33,569 bases of DNA, taken from NCBI GenBank assembly GCA_021803205.1, contig JAJZMB010000011.1, positions 1 through 33,569 on the forward strand. The letters are read 5' to 3'. A program made the translations under genes and the position numbers. This DNA comes from Bacillota bacterium. GTDB taxonomy: Bacteria > Bacillota > Sulfobacillia > RBS10-35 > JAJYVN01. The notes under the pieces are model-generated. The model was not told the DNA's origin. It was given only the letters and a program-made list of their open reading frames with translations, and ran no database searches. Shown here piece by piece: positions 25,366 to 33,440 of this stretch (position 1 is the stretch's first letter; each line of letters starts with the position of its first letter).

Positions 25366-26853
25366 CTAATCGACCGCGGCAGAGGACATCTCGTACTGGC
25401 CCTGCACCCCCTTGATTTGCCTGACGACCCCCCGCAGGAACTGGGGCCCGACCGAGCCCAGCAAGCGGGCCGCGGCCTCGGGATGCGCGTCAACGACGTT
25501 GTGCTGCTCGCCGGGGTCGGCGGTCAGATCATAGAGTTCATCCGGTTGTCCCTGCGGCCGACGGATGTAAGACCACCGCCTGTCCCGCAGGCAGCGGTCC
25601 ACGGCGGCGAAGTATCCGGAAACGGTCATGGCCCGGTGCTCGGACGCCTGCATGTCCACAACGCCGCGGAAGCTCCGTCCGGTCATGGTCTGCGCATACT
25701 GCGGCAGTCCCAGGAGGTCGAGGAGCGTGGGCAGCACGTCGGGATACTGGACGAGGGCGTCGCTGCTGCGGCCGTTCCCCGGACCGTTCGGCACGTGGAG
25801 CATGAACGGTACCTTGAGCAGTTCCGAATACATGCGATCGGCACCCTTGAGGAACTTGCCGTGGTCGGCCAGCGGGTGCCCGTGGTCCGCCAGGACCAAG
25901 ACGACGCTGTCTTCCATGTAGTCCAAGTCGCGCAGGGCCTGGAACACCGGTCCCAGCGCGGCGTCCACCGCCGCGACCTCGCCCGCGTACAGACCGCGGA
26001 TCTGCGCGATCTGCTCGGGCGTGGCCCAGTCGGCGGCGAGGCCCCCCATGGGCATGATCAGCCGTGGACCGGTGTAATCCGCCGGGCGGCAGGTGTCGAA
26101 CGGGTCAGGGGGATCCCAGGGCTCGTGGGGATCGAACGAATCAATCCAGAGAAAAACGCCGCGCCGGCGCTGTTCCCTGTGGGCCCGCAGCCATGCGACG
26201 GCCCGCTCCGCCACCTGTGCGGTGAACCAGTCCTCCGGCCGGTCGCGCCCAAAGGCGTCCGTGTTGGCGAGATACTGCGCTATGCGCGCCCGCCACTCCG
26301 CCGGGTAGTGGGCGTTGACATACTGCTGCACCTCCCGCCGCGTCCCGGAGGAGACCCATGGGTCGTACTCGTTGCCGCGAATCCACTCGTAACTGTGGAA
26401 GCCGCGATGGAAGTTCATCCCGGGGGCTCGGTAGTGGTAGGTGTCGCTGATCAGACCGCAGGTGTACCCTTGCCGTCCGAGGATCTGCGCGATCGTGAGA
26501 TCGGAGGGCTGCAGCGGCTGCCAGGGACGTTCGTGGAGGCCGAAACATCCCGTCATCAGTTCATGGCGGATGGGGATGGTCGGCATGTTCGCCGGGTAGG
26601 CGTTGTGCAGGCACAGCGCACCGCGGGCGAAGCGGTCCAGGTGTTCCGTCCGCGGCGGCCGCACGCCCGGGAAGATGGTCGCCGGACCCCCGGCGTCCCG
26701 GTAGTGGCCCACATGGTCCTGGCGCAGGCTGTCGATGCAGATGACGATCAGGTTCACGTCCGACGCCCGGTCCGGAGCAGGGGGTGTCCACCGGTGCCGC
26801 GGTGTGCCCCCCGTCGGCCCGACCAGGCCTTCGCCCCTTTCTGGATGGGCCAT
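25366..26853 (-). CDS. Sulfatase-fold hydrolase with Thr in place of the catalytic Cys
   Basis: Product of 495 residues with the sulfatase/alkaline-phosphatase fold: LIVICIDSLRQDHVGHY (metal Asp41 and following), DSFDPHEPWDPP, LADHGHPLADHGKF with a Lys, and a C-terminal ELYDLTADPGEQHNVV block. At the nucleophile position the motif reads MPTIPIRHELMTG: Thr92-Ile-Pro-Ile-Arg replaces Cys-x-Pro-x-Arg, so no formylglycine can form. Thr is the nucleophile in phosphoethanolamine and phosphoglycerol transferases of the same superfamily, so a phospho- or transfer reaction is possible. No membrane segments are seen, unlike those transferases. The ATG at 26853 lacks a strong SD, and the conserved part begins near residue 33 (a GTG there is an alternative). 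Confidence 0.85.
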   Translation of the reverse strand: MAHPERGEGLVGPTGGTPRHRWTPPAPDRASDVNLIVICIDSLRQDHVGHYRDAGGPATIFPGVRPPRTEHLDRFARGALCLHNAYPANMPTIPIRHELMTGCFGLHERPWQPLQPSDLTIAQILGRQGYTCGLISDTYHYRAPGMNFHRGFHSYEWIRGNEYDPWVSSGTRREVQQYVNAHYPAEWRARIAQYLANTDAFGRDRPEDWFTAQVAERAVAWLRAHREQRRRGVFLWIDSFDPHEPWDPPDPFDTCRPADYTGPRLIMPMGGLAADWATPEQIAQIRGLYAGEVAAVDAALGPVFQALRDLDYMEDSVVLVLADHGHPLADHGKFLKGADRMYSELLKVPFMLHVPNGPGNGRSSDALVQYPDVLPTLLDLLGLPQYAQTMTGRSFRGVVDMQASEHRAMTVSGYFAAVDRCLRDRRWSYIRRPQGQPDELYDLTADPGEQHNVVDAHPEAAARLLGSVGPQFLRGVVRQIKGVQGQYEMSSAAVD

Positions 26854-27340
26854 CGGCGGCCCCGGTCTTGGGAGTGTCTCGGTCCCACCGTTTCAGATTC
26901 AAGTGTTGCAGTGCGGGAACCCGTTGGTGCGCCTTCGCCACCGGTGAGTGCAAGGCGACAACCGGATTCGTCCTCCGTTCGGAGCACACCGTGGCGACCT
27001 CGCCGGACCGCGGCGCCCGAGTCGCTCCTTCTCCGCCCCAGCGGTGTCCGGGAAGTTCCGCAGGCAACCACGGGTGCCCGCGTCCATTCGGACATGCGCG
27101 CCCACATACCCTCGGCCCCCAGTTCGGGCCAGCCCACACCCCTGTCGCGGCCCCGGTCCAGCCGGCAGGCCGGAGACGCCGCGCGGCCTGCCGGGATATC
27201 ACAACCCCGGACCTCGGGCCATTCGCGTGGCCGCGGGCCGTCCATGTGGCAATTTGTACGAAACGCGCCGGCCGAATGGTCTGCAGCAAACGCGAGGTAT
27301 GGAGCGGTGCCGGCGGGTAGCCACCTTCCCGGAGTGTGCC
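26854..27340. other. Intergenic region, no gene seen
   Basis: About 490 bp between two minus-strand genes. I looked in all three minus frames for an ABC ATPase domain that might have been frameshifted off the preceding gene; no Walker A, signature or Walker B motif is present. Confidence 0.5.
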
Positions 27341-29485
27341 TCAGCCGCCGAACGCCGCCCCCGCGGCCGGCCCGGCCACGGGCCGCGCGGGCAGCAGGTC
27401 GGCCAGCCGATCGCCGTTCGCCTGCATGGAGCGAAGGTTCAAGTAGATCCCGAAGATACCGCCGAAGTTGTCCACAACACCAGCATAGGTCTGCATCGCC
27501 AGCAGCGTGCCCAGTGCCAGGTGACCGGCCAGCACCGCCATGCCCCCCAGCCACCAGAAGAGCGCGCGCACCGCGAGTGCCTTCCAGGAGAAGACGGTGA
27601 GGTAGTAGGACCGCAGCAGCGTGTCCGTCAGACCGAGGCGGGCGAGGGTCGCGTTGTCTGCGGCGAAGCGTTCCACCTCCTGCGGATCGGCGCCGCACCC
27701 GGCGGCGGCGTCCTCGACGATCCGTTCGAGAGTGTGGTAAGTGTCGCCCACGGTCTCATAGATCCGGCGCGTCAGGGCATAGGCCATGCGCCCGAACCAG
27801 CGTGTCAACGGCACGTACGGTATCATCAGGGCCAGCACGATCCAGCCCAGGTGCCAGTCCAGCGCGAGCATCACGCCGATCTTGGGCAGCACCGGCCACA
27901 GTTGGAAGGTGGCGTCGGCGATGGTCGCGGTGGAGACGTAGAGGGCGTTGACGTCGTTCAGGAGGCGGGTCGCCGTCTCGGTGCCGCGCACCGCCGCCGA
28001 TTGCCGCCAGTGGCGAAAGGCCGCCAGACGCAGGTCGCGCAGCGCGCGGTTGGACATGATCTCGTGGCAGGCCGTGGTCAGGTTCGCGAGCTGATGGACC
28101 ACCGGTACGGCCAGCATACCGAGGACGCCGATCAGCAGCAGCCGGGTCGAGTGCTGCGGCAGGGCCCTGTCGACGATCATGCGCAGGAACAGGGGGCCGG
28201 CCGTAGCCACGATCGCCCCGGTGATCGTCACGCTGAAGATCTGCCAGGCCCAATAGGGCCAGTACGGCAGAAAGAAGCTGAGCACCACCCGGAAGAAGGG
28301 CCGGCCGCCCTCGCCGGCCGCCGCGTGCCCACTCCAGTCCAGGGAGCGGGAGACCTCGGGGTGCGACGGCCGGTCGCGCCGCAGCCACCACATCCAGCGA
28401 GGGCGCGCCGGGGGCGCGCCCTCGCCCATGGCCAGGGCATGGCCGAGGCGGTCGAACAGGGCTCCCATGCTGCCTAAAGAGATGAAGGTTGTCGCCACGG
28501 TGTTGACGGGCGTGTCCAACCGGGCGACGTAGGCCACCAGCGCCAGCACCGTCCCGATCTGCAGGGCGTGGCCCATCACCTGCTGGCCGCCCAACCACCA
28601 GATCAGGGCGACGCCGATCCCCGGGATCAACCCCCAGACGTTGCCGTAGTCGCGTGACAGGGTGCGCACCGCGGTGCCGATGTCCGCCAGGCGGCGGTTG
28701 GCCACGGCGAAGTGGCCGCCTCCGGCGCCCTCCCCCTCCTCGAAGTCCGGACCGGCCGCGCGGTGGAGTACGCCGTTCAGTTCACCGATGACCTCATACT
28801 GGCGCCGCGTCAACCAATACATCCAGCGAGCGGCCAGGCGTGTGAGCAGCAGGAAGGGCAGGGCGAGGGCGATGAGCATCGCCCCGTAACCGGGTGCCAG
28901 CAGCATCAGGGCGACGACAGTGGCAATCACGTGGCTGGCGGCCTGCACCACGGACACCGCGGTGTTGAACAGGCCGATGATGCCGGCGAACACGGTCGAC
29001 TGGCCGCCCACGATGCCGACGTCGTTGATGGCCCGGGTGATCAGGGTATCGCCGCCGACCTCCGTTATCTGCTGCGGCCGGGCCCCGGCCATCGCGCCGA
29101 CCACGTTGCGGCGCATGCGCGCAACAATGTCGTTGCTCGCCAGGGCCCCGACGGTGCTGGTCGCCGCCGCCACCAGGCTCTGCGCGGACTCGACCAGTAC
29201 CAGGCGCACCACGCCGCGCGTCAGCACCGCCGGATGGTGGGCCTTGATGCCGGCGTCCACGATCTGACGAACGATCAGGGCCGGGATGACGCCGAGGGCG
29301 CTGGATACAAAGATGAACAGTAGGAGCAGCACAATCAGCGGCCATTGCAACAGGACGTACGGCGCCATCCGGCGCCAGGCATCGGCACGCCTGCCGCGCA
29401 CCGCGGGCTCCGGGGTCACCGCCCCGAGATCGTTCCAGAACGGAAACTCGCGAACCGCACGCACGATGTCACGCCAGGCGCCCAA
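27341..29485 (-). CDS. Tandem ABC-exporter membrane domains without ATPase domains
   Basis: Product of about 714 residues made of two ABC type-1 exporter membrane domains (ABC_membrane fold). Domain 1 spans about residues 35-350: PYVLLQWPLIVLLLLFIFV, DTLITRAINDVGIVGGQST (the usual loop with ND), LTRRQYEVIGELNGVL, VALIWWLGGQQVM. Domain 2 spans about 395-700: LSFFLPYWPYWAWQIFSV, TATRLLNDVNALYVSTA, RIYETVGDTYHTLERIVEDA, ALFWWLGGMAVLAG. Each would normally be followed by a 230-residue nucleotide-binding domain. Here only about 40 residues join them, and the protein ends some 12 residues after the last helix (DRLADLLPARP). No Walker or LSGGQ motif occurs. Start: TTG at 29485 with GGAAGG nine bases upstream; a GTG at 29494 is an alternative, and the long frame beyond is spurious. 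It may work with a separate ATPase or be a non-transport membrane protein. Confidence 0.85.
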   Translation of the reverse strand: MGAWRDIVRAVREFPFWNDLGAVTPEPAVRGRRADAWRRMAPYVLLQWPLIVLLLLFIFVSSALGVIPALIVRQIVDAGIKAHHPAVLTRGVVRLVLVESAQSLVAAATSTVGALASNDIVARMRRNVVGAMAGARPQQITEVGGDTLITRAINDVGIVGGQSTVFAGIIGLFNTAVSVVQAASHVIATVVALMLLAPGYGAMLIALALPFLLLTRLAARWMYWLTRRQYEVIGELNGVLHRAAGPDFEEGEGAGGGHFAVANRRLADIGTAVRTLSRDYGNVWGLIPGIGVALIWWLGGQQVMGHALQIGTVLALVAYVARLDTPVNTVATTFISLGSMGALFDRLGHALAMGEGAPPARPRWMWWLRRDRPSHPEVSRSLDWSGHAAAGEGGRPFFRVVLSFFLPYWPYWAWQIFSVTITGAIVATAGPLFLRMIVDRALPQHSTRLLLIGVLGMLAVPVVHQLANLTTACHEIMSNRALRDLRLAAFRHWRQSAAVRGTETATRLLNDVNALYVSTATIADATFQLWPVLPKIGVMLALDWHLGWIVLALMIPYVPLTRWFGRMAYALTRRIYETVGDTYHTLERIVEDAAAGCGADPQEVERFAADNATLARLGLTDTLLRSYYLTVFSWKALAVRALFWWLGGMAVLAGHLALGTLLAMQTYAGVVDNFGGIFGIYLNLRSMQANGDRLADLLPARPVAGPAAGAAFGG

Positions 29486-29982
29486 GGTCCCCACCCTTCC
29501 GCGGCCGCCCGGGGAAGACGGCCGCCTGCGGAATACCGCCGTCAGGCCCGGGCGGGGGGCGCGTGGTCCGGCGCGGCCACTGCCCGGGGCGGGGTTGGCC
29601 GCGCCGCTTCCGTGAGGACGGGGCATTGCGGCCGTAGCAACCGCCCGTGGCCGTCGCCTCCCTGAACAACAACCGGAAGGACATCGGCACGCCGAGGATG
29701 CGGCGGGCCGCGAAGCGGGTTCCGCAGCCGGGCTCGGGGGAAAGGGGTTCGGCTGGGAGTTGTAACAGCCATGGGGATGACATCCCACACTCGCCGCCCG
29801 CTGCCGGGTGTGGGATTCTCACCGATGTGCCGCGCAACCTTCCGGGTGCGGCGTGGCAATCGCACATTCCGCGGAAGGATGCGGGCGAGTGCGGGGGAAT
29901 TGCCACCGATGCAGCGCGTATCTGTCTCGTCGTCGATGCTATGACATTCGGCGGCATCCCGCCGGTCGGAGGGGGAAGGACC
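29486..29982. other. Divergent promoter region between the ABC-like gene and a sulfatase gene
   Basis: About 500 bp that must hold both start regions. Recognised: the SDs of both genes and a 9-bp inverted repeat at 29782-29816. A possible plus-strand -10 (GCTATGAC) lies near 29937, without a matched -35. Confidence 0.4.
29782..29816. repeat. Inverted repeat in the divergent promoter region
   Basis: ATCCCACAC (29782-29790) and GTGTGGGAT (29808-29816) are perfect complements separated by 17 bases. The spacing and position suit a regulator binding site for the divergent genes or an RNA hairpin in the leader. No regulator is assigned. Confidence 0.45.
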
Positions 29983-31344
29983 GTGCCACGGACGCGGAAC
30001 AGGCGGCCGAACCTGTTGTTGATCATGGCGGACCAGCACCGGTACGATTGGCTGGGCGCCGGCGGTGCCGACTGGGTGCGGACGCCCCACATGGATGCGC
30101 TGGCCGCGCGCGGTATGCGCTTTACTCAGACGACGTGCAACGCACCGTTGTGTGCCCCTTCCCGCATCAGCCTGGCCAGTGGCCTGCAGCCGCATCGTGT
30201 GGGCGCCATGGGCAACAACGCCTTCTACCCCCGCCACGTGCCCACGTACTATCAGCAGTTGCGCGACGCGGGCTATCGTGTCGGCCTGGTCGGCAAGCTC
30301 GACCTGCATAAGCCGGATTCGTTCAACGGGCGCCGCGGTAACCTCCCCCTGCTTTACAGCTACGGGTTCACAGATCCCGTGGAGTGCGAGGGCAAGATGC
30401 ACGCCGGCACCGGCTGGCCCGAACCGCATGGCCCGTACAACCGCTACCTGCAGGAACGGGGGCGCCTACAGGCGTTTTGCGAGGACTACCGCAAGCGTGG
30501 CCGTGCCCCGGCCTGGTACGCGGCGGACTCGGTGCTGCCGACCGAAGACTGGGAGGACTGTTACATCGCCCGCCGGGCGGCCGACTTCATCGCCGACCAG
30601 GACGGAGAGTCGCCCTGGCACCTGTTTGTCAGCTTCGTCGGCCCCCACGACCCGTGGGACCCCCCGACGGAGTATGCGGACCATTTTCGCGGCCGGCGCG
30701 TACCGGATCCCGTCGCGGACCCGCTGGACGGCAAGCCGCGCTGGATCGCGCGCAAAGCCCGAGGCCAGGCGGGCGCCTCCCCGGAAGAAGTGGCCACGGT
30801 GCGCCGCCAATACACGGCGGCCCTGGAGTTGATCGACGCCCAGGTCGGGGTGCTGCTCGACACCCTGGCTCGCAGTGGCGCAGCCGACAATACCTACGTC
30901 TTCTATACCTCGGACCACGGGGAGATGTTGGGCGATCACGGACTCTATCAGAAGTCCGTCTTCTACGAGCCTGCCGTGCGGGTGCCCCTGTTGGTGGCCG
31001 GGCCCGGGATTCCCCGCGGCGAGAGCGGTGCGCTGGTGGAGTTGAGCGATGTGCACCCGACGCTGCTCGAGCTGGCCGGGCTGACTCCGTGCCTGCCGCT
31101 GGACGCCCGGTCCCTGTGCCCGGTGCTGCGCGACCCGGCGGCGGAGCACCGCGCGGACACCCTGAGCCAGTTGACAACCGCGCGCTGTCTGCGCACGGCC
31201 CGGTACAAGCTGATCGACAACGTCAACGACAGCACGGAACTCTACGACCTGCAGGCGGATCCCACCGAACTGCACAACCTCGCCGAGGAGCGGCCGGACC
31301 TTCTCGCCGAGATGCGCCGGGCCCTGGGGCGCCGCCTGCTCTGA
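29983..31344 (+). CDS. Sulfatase, canonical Cys type
   Basis: Product of 453 residues. The sulfatase signature is complete: NLLLIMADQHRYDWLGAGG, the formylglycine motif NAPLCAPSRISLASG (Cys57, codon 30151-30153), VGLVGKLDLHK, FVGPHDPWDPP, YTSDHGEMLGDHGLYQKSVF, and RTARYKLIDN ... TELYDLQADPTELHNLAE at the end. It needs a formylglycine-generating or anaerobic maturating enzyme, absent from the window. No signal peptide, so cytoplasmic. Start: GTG at 29983 with a GGAGGGGGAAGG purine tract; the open frame further upstream is not coding-like. Similar in its N-terminal part to the sulfatase cut by the left edge (MSDQHRFDCLG, RTPH-DALA). Substrate unknown; the divergent ABC-like gene and the following isomerase suggest a sulfated sugar. 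Confidence 0.93.
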   Translation: MPRTRNRRPNLLLIMADQHRYDWLGAGGADWVRTPHMDALAARGMRFTQTTCNAPLCAPSRISLASGLQPHRVGAMGNNAFYPRHVPTYYQQLRDAGYRVGLVGKLDLHKPDSFNGRRGNLPLLYSYGFTDPVECEGKMHAGTGWPEPHGPYNRYLQERGRLQAFCEDYRKRGRAPAWYAADSVLPTEDWEDCYIARRAADFIADQDGESPWHLFVSFVGPHDPWDPPTEYADHFRGRRVPDPVADPLDGKPRWIARKARGQAGASPEEVATVRRQYTAALELIDAQVGVLLDTLARSGAADNTYVFYTSDHGEMLGDHGLYQKSVFYEPAVRVPLLVAGPGIPRGESGALVELSDVHPTLLELAGLTPCLPLDARSLCPVLRDPAAEHRADTLSQLTTARCLRTARYKLIDNVNDSTELYDLQADPTELHNLAEERPDLLAEMRRALGRRLL

Positions 31345-32098
31345 GGCGGTGCCGCGGTCCGCGGCAGGGCCGGGAGTGGTGCGTTCCCCGTCCTGCCCGC
31401 GGCTTACCGTCAACGGCAGGCTCTGCGGCCCGCGGGGGCACGGCGGCAAGGGCTCGTTCGGCGTCGGCGCTGCGGGAGATGCCGGCGAGGAGGAGGGCGG
31501 CGTGGCGGAGCATCGACCTCAACGCGGACTCAGCAGCGGCAGCCGCCTGGGAAGGGGGACGCTGCCGGGGTATCCGCACCGCTGGCACGCGCGAGAGCGC
31601 CAAGCGGGGTAAGGTGCCGCAGAAGGTCGCGCGACGGCAGTAGCGGAGTGGGCGGCCGATCAAGGGCGGGCACAGCAACGCAGGCCTCTGACGATGCATC
31701 GCTGGCCTGGATGCGGCGGTGGCGTGGCGGCCGTCGTCGCCTGGGCGGTCGCCGGCGGCTTGCCGCCAGAGGCGCGGGACGACTGCCAATGGCCCGCCGA
31801 CCCCTCTGGTGCGTATAGGGCCGGCTCCTCACCCGCTGGGCGGGAAGGAACCACGGGCATCCGGCGCAAGCCGGATTGGGGCGGCGCGAATGACGGCTGT
31901 CGGGGTTTGTCAAGCAAATCGGGCAGCAGTTGACACCACGGCAGCCTGCGCTCGTCGGAGAGCGGTCGTGGTGCGCAGGTCGAGATCCCGGAGATTTAGT
32001 CGGCGCGGAGACTTGCCGGGGCACCGGCGCGGCGGGTTGCGGGGCCAGGCTCAGGGTAGCGGGCGGTCGGATGAACGCATATTTCCAAGGGGGCGACG
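31345..32098. other. 750-bp intergenic region, no recognised gene
   Basis: Open frames on both strands lack SDs and motifs. TGTCAA and TTGACA form a spaced inverted pair at about 31907-31935, the second a -35-like hexamer on the plus strand with no partner -10. The isomerase SD (AAGGGGG) lies at the right end. Confidence 0.4.
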
Positions 32099-32827
32099 AT
32101 CATCGGCGGCGAAATCGGGGTCCAGAGCTTCACCTATCGGCAGTTCGATGTGCGGCAGGCCATCCTTGAGACGCGCAAGGCGGGCGCCACGGCCATGGAA
32201 CTGTGGCCACGCCACCTGCCGGCGGACACGCCGGAAGCGGAGACGGCGGCGGTGCTGGAACACGCGCGCGCCAACGGAGTGCGGATCTGTGGGTACGGTG
32301 TAGTCGGGCTCGCCAAGGAGCGCACCGCACCGCATCTCCGCTACGCCAAGCGGCTGGGCTGCGACTACGTATCCATCAATGTGGACCCCGCGGACAGGGA
32401 GAGCCAGGCCGAGGCCATCACGCTGGCGCAGGACCTGGGGCTGAAGTTGGGCATCCACAATCACGGTCCGAGCCACCACTACAGTACCGTCGATACGGTT
32501 GAGGCGGTGCTGGCGGGGCAGCCCGAACTGTTCGGGGCCTGCGTGGATACCGGGCACTTCCTGCGCGCCGGCGAGGATGCGACCCGCGCCATCGAGCGCC
32601 TGGGCAGGCGGGTCCACGCCGTCCATCTCAAAGACTTCACCGATGAGCACACCGAGGTGCTGCCAGGTACGGGCCGTCTGAACATGCCATCAGCCCTGCG
32701 GGCGCTGCGGGCGGTCGGGTTCTCTACGGCATACGTCTTGGAATATGAGGCGGACAAGCTTGACCCGACGCCCGCGGTGCAGAAGGCGGTGGCCGCCGTG
32801 GCCGCCGCACTGGCCCAGATCGGCTAG
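32099..32827 (+). CDS. TIM-barrel sugar isomerase/epimerase (third copy), non-standard start
   Basis: Product of about 242 residues, COG1082/IolE-like. Strand 1 is EIGVQSFTYRQFD. Metal-site blocks are GIHNHG, CVDTGHF, VHLKDF and LEYE (ligands His, Asp, His and Glu), as in xylose isomerase-like barrels. The first usual start codon in frame, GTG at 32150, would delete strand 1. The frame is open from 32075, and AAGGGGG lies five to eight bases before tandem ATC codons at 32099 and 32102, so an AUC (or AUU at 32081) start, or a mutation of a former ATG, must be assumed. An ATG at 32071 is in another frame. It may act on the product of the sulfatase upstream. Confidence 0.8.
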   Translation: MIGGEIGVQSFTYRQFDVRQAILETRKAGATAMELWPRHLPADTPEAETAAVLEHARANGVRICGYGVVGLAKERTAPHLRYAKRLGCDYVSINVDPADRESQAEAITLAQDLGLKLGIHNHGPSHHYSTVDTVEAVLAGQPELFGACVDTGHFLRAGEDATRAIERLGRRVHAVHLKDFTDEHTEVLPGTGRLNMPSALRALRAVGFSTAYVLEYEADKLDPTPAVQKAVAAVAAALAQIG

Positions 32828-32828
32828 T

Positions 32829-32936
32829 TGGCCGCTGCAAAGTGCGCTTTTGCGAGGCCACTGCTCCGGTGTCCCCTGTCCCGCGAGGGTCCACGATTCG
32901 CGGCCAGTGCAGAAAGCGACTTTTGCAGCGCCGTCC
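32829..32936 (+). repeat. R2 intergenic palindromic repeat, copy d (108 bp)
   Basis: Begins TGGCCGCTGCAAAGTGCGC two bases after the isomerase stop codon and ends GACTTTTGCAGCGCCGTCC. Closely similar to the copy at 25077 with a two-base deletion near the left end. Lies between the isomerase gene and a transposase remnant. Confidence 0.8.
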
Positions 32937-33153
32937 CGGAGGCGGTTTCCTGGTTATGGCCGAAAGTGAGCCGTAAGGCCTTGGCGCAGTGGGGATGAAT
33001 CCTGTTACCCAAAGGTAATGTGGCGGAGGCGCCCTCGGCGTATCCTCCGCCATTGGCTTGGTACAGCGCTGTTGGTCAATCCGTGGCAGGGGGCGAAGAG
33101 CCTTCTCCGAAGTCACTGTTGCCCAACATGGCCAGCGGCGGGAGGCGGGGGTC

Positions 33154-33440
33154 GTGCCCAGCATCGTCAACCGGGCGCATCAGGGGCCATCCCCACTACT
33201 ACCTCAGCGAAACCGCCTGGAAGGACGGCCGCTCCCGTATCGTCTACCAGCAATAGCTGGGTGAGGCCGCCGATCTCGCCCGGGCTGTCACCCAACGCGG
33301 CGGCATCCGGCCACACAGGGCGATCGTCGGGACCGATGGCGCCGTCGCCGCCGTCTACCGCCAGGCGGAGCCTCTCGATGTGGTCGGGGTCATCGATCGT
33401 CGCGTACCCAAGCGCCCGCGGGATCCGGCGCTGACAAACA
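33154..33440 (+). pseudogene. IS1634-like transposase, 5' remnant
   Basis: Starts as VPSIVNRAHQG from a GTG at 33154, shifts by one base near 33187, and continues HYYLSETAWKDGRSRIVYQQ, an in-frame TAG at 33254-33256, then LGEAADLARAVTQRGGIRPH, RAIV, AVYRQAEPLDVVGVIDR, RVPKRPR. This order is typical of the N-terminus of IS1634-family DDE transposases. After about 33430 the match is lost and the DDE core is not seen before the window ends. With a frameshift, a stop and an apparent deletion it is inactive. It shows past insertion-sequence activity at this edge of the island. Confidence 0.65.

Noticed and set aside
25363..28477. Long plus-strand frames opposite the Thr-type sulfatase and the ABC-like gene
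   Set aside because: Antisense shadows; the proteins are Arg/Gly/Pro-rich without motifs, while the minus strand has clear domains.
29486..29788. N-terminal 100-residue extension of the ABC-like protein
   Set aside because: Low-complexity Pro/Arg-rich sequence over an intergenic region; the SD supports a start at about 29485.
31500..32024. Minus-strand frames with CxxC-like clusters as a transposase (TnpB-like) remnant
   Set aside because: No consistent frame and no alignable catalytic motif.
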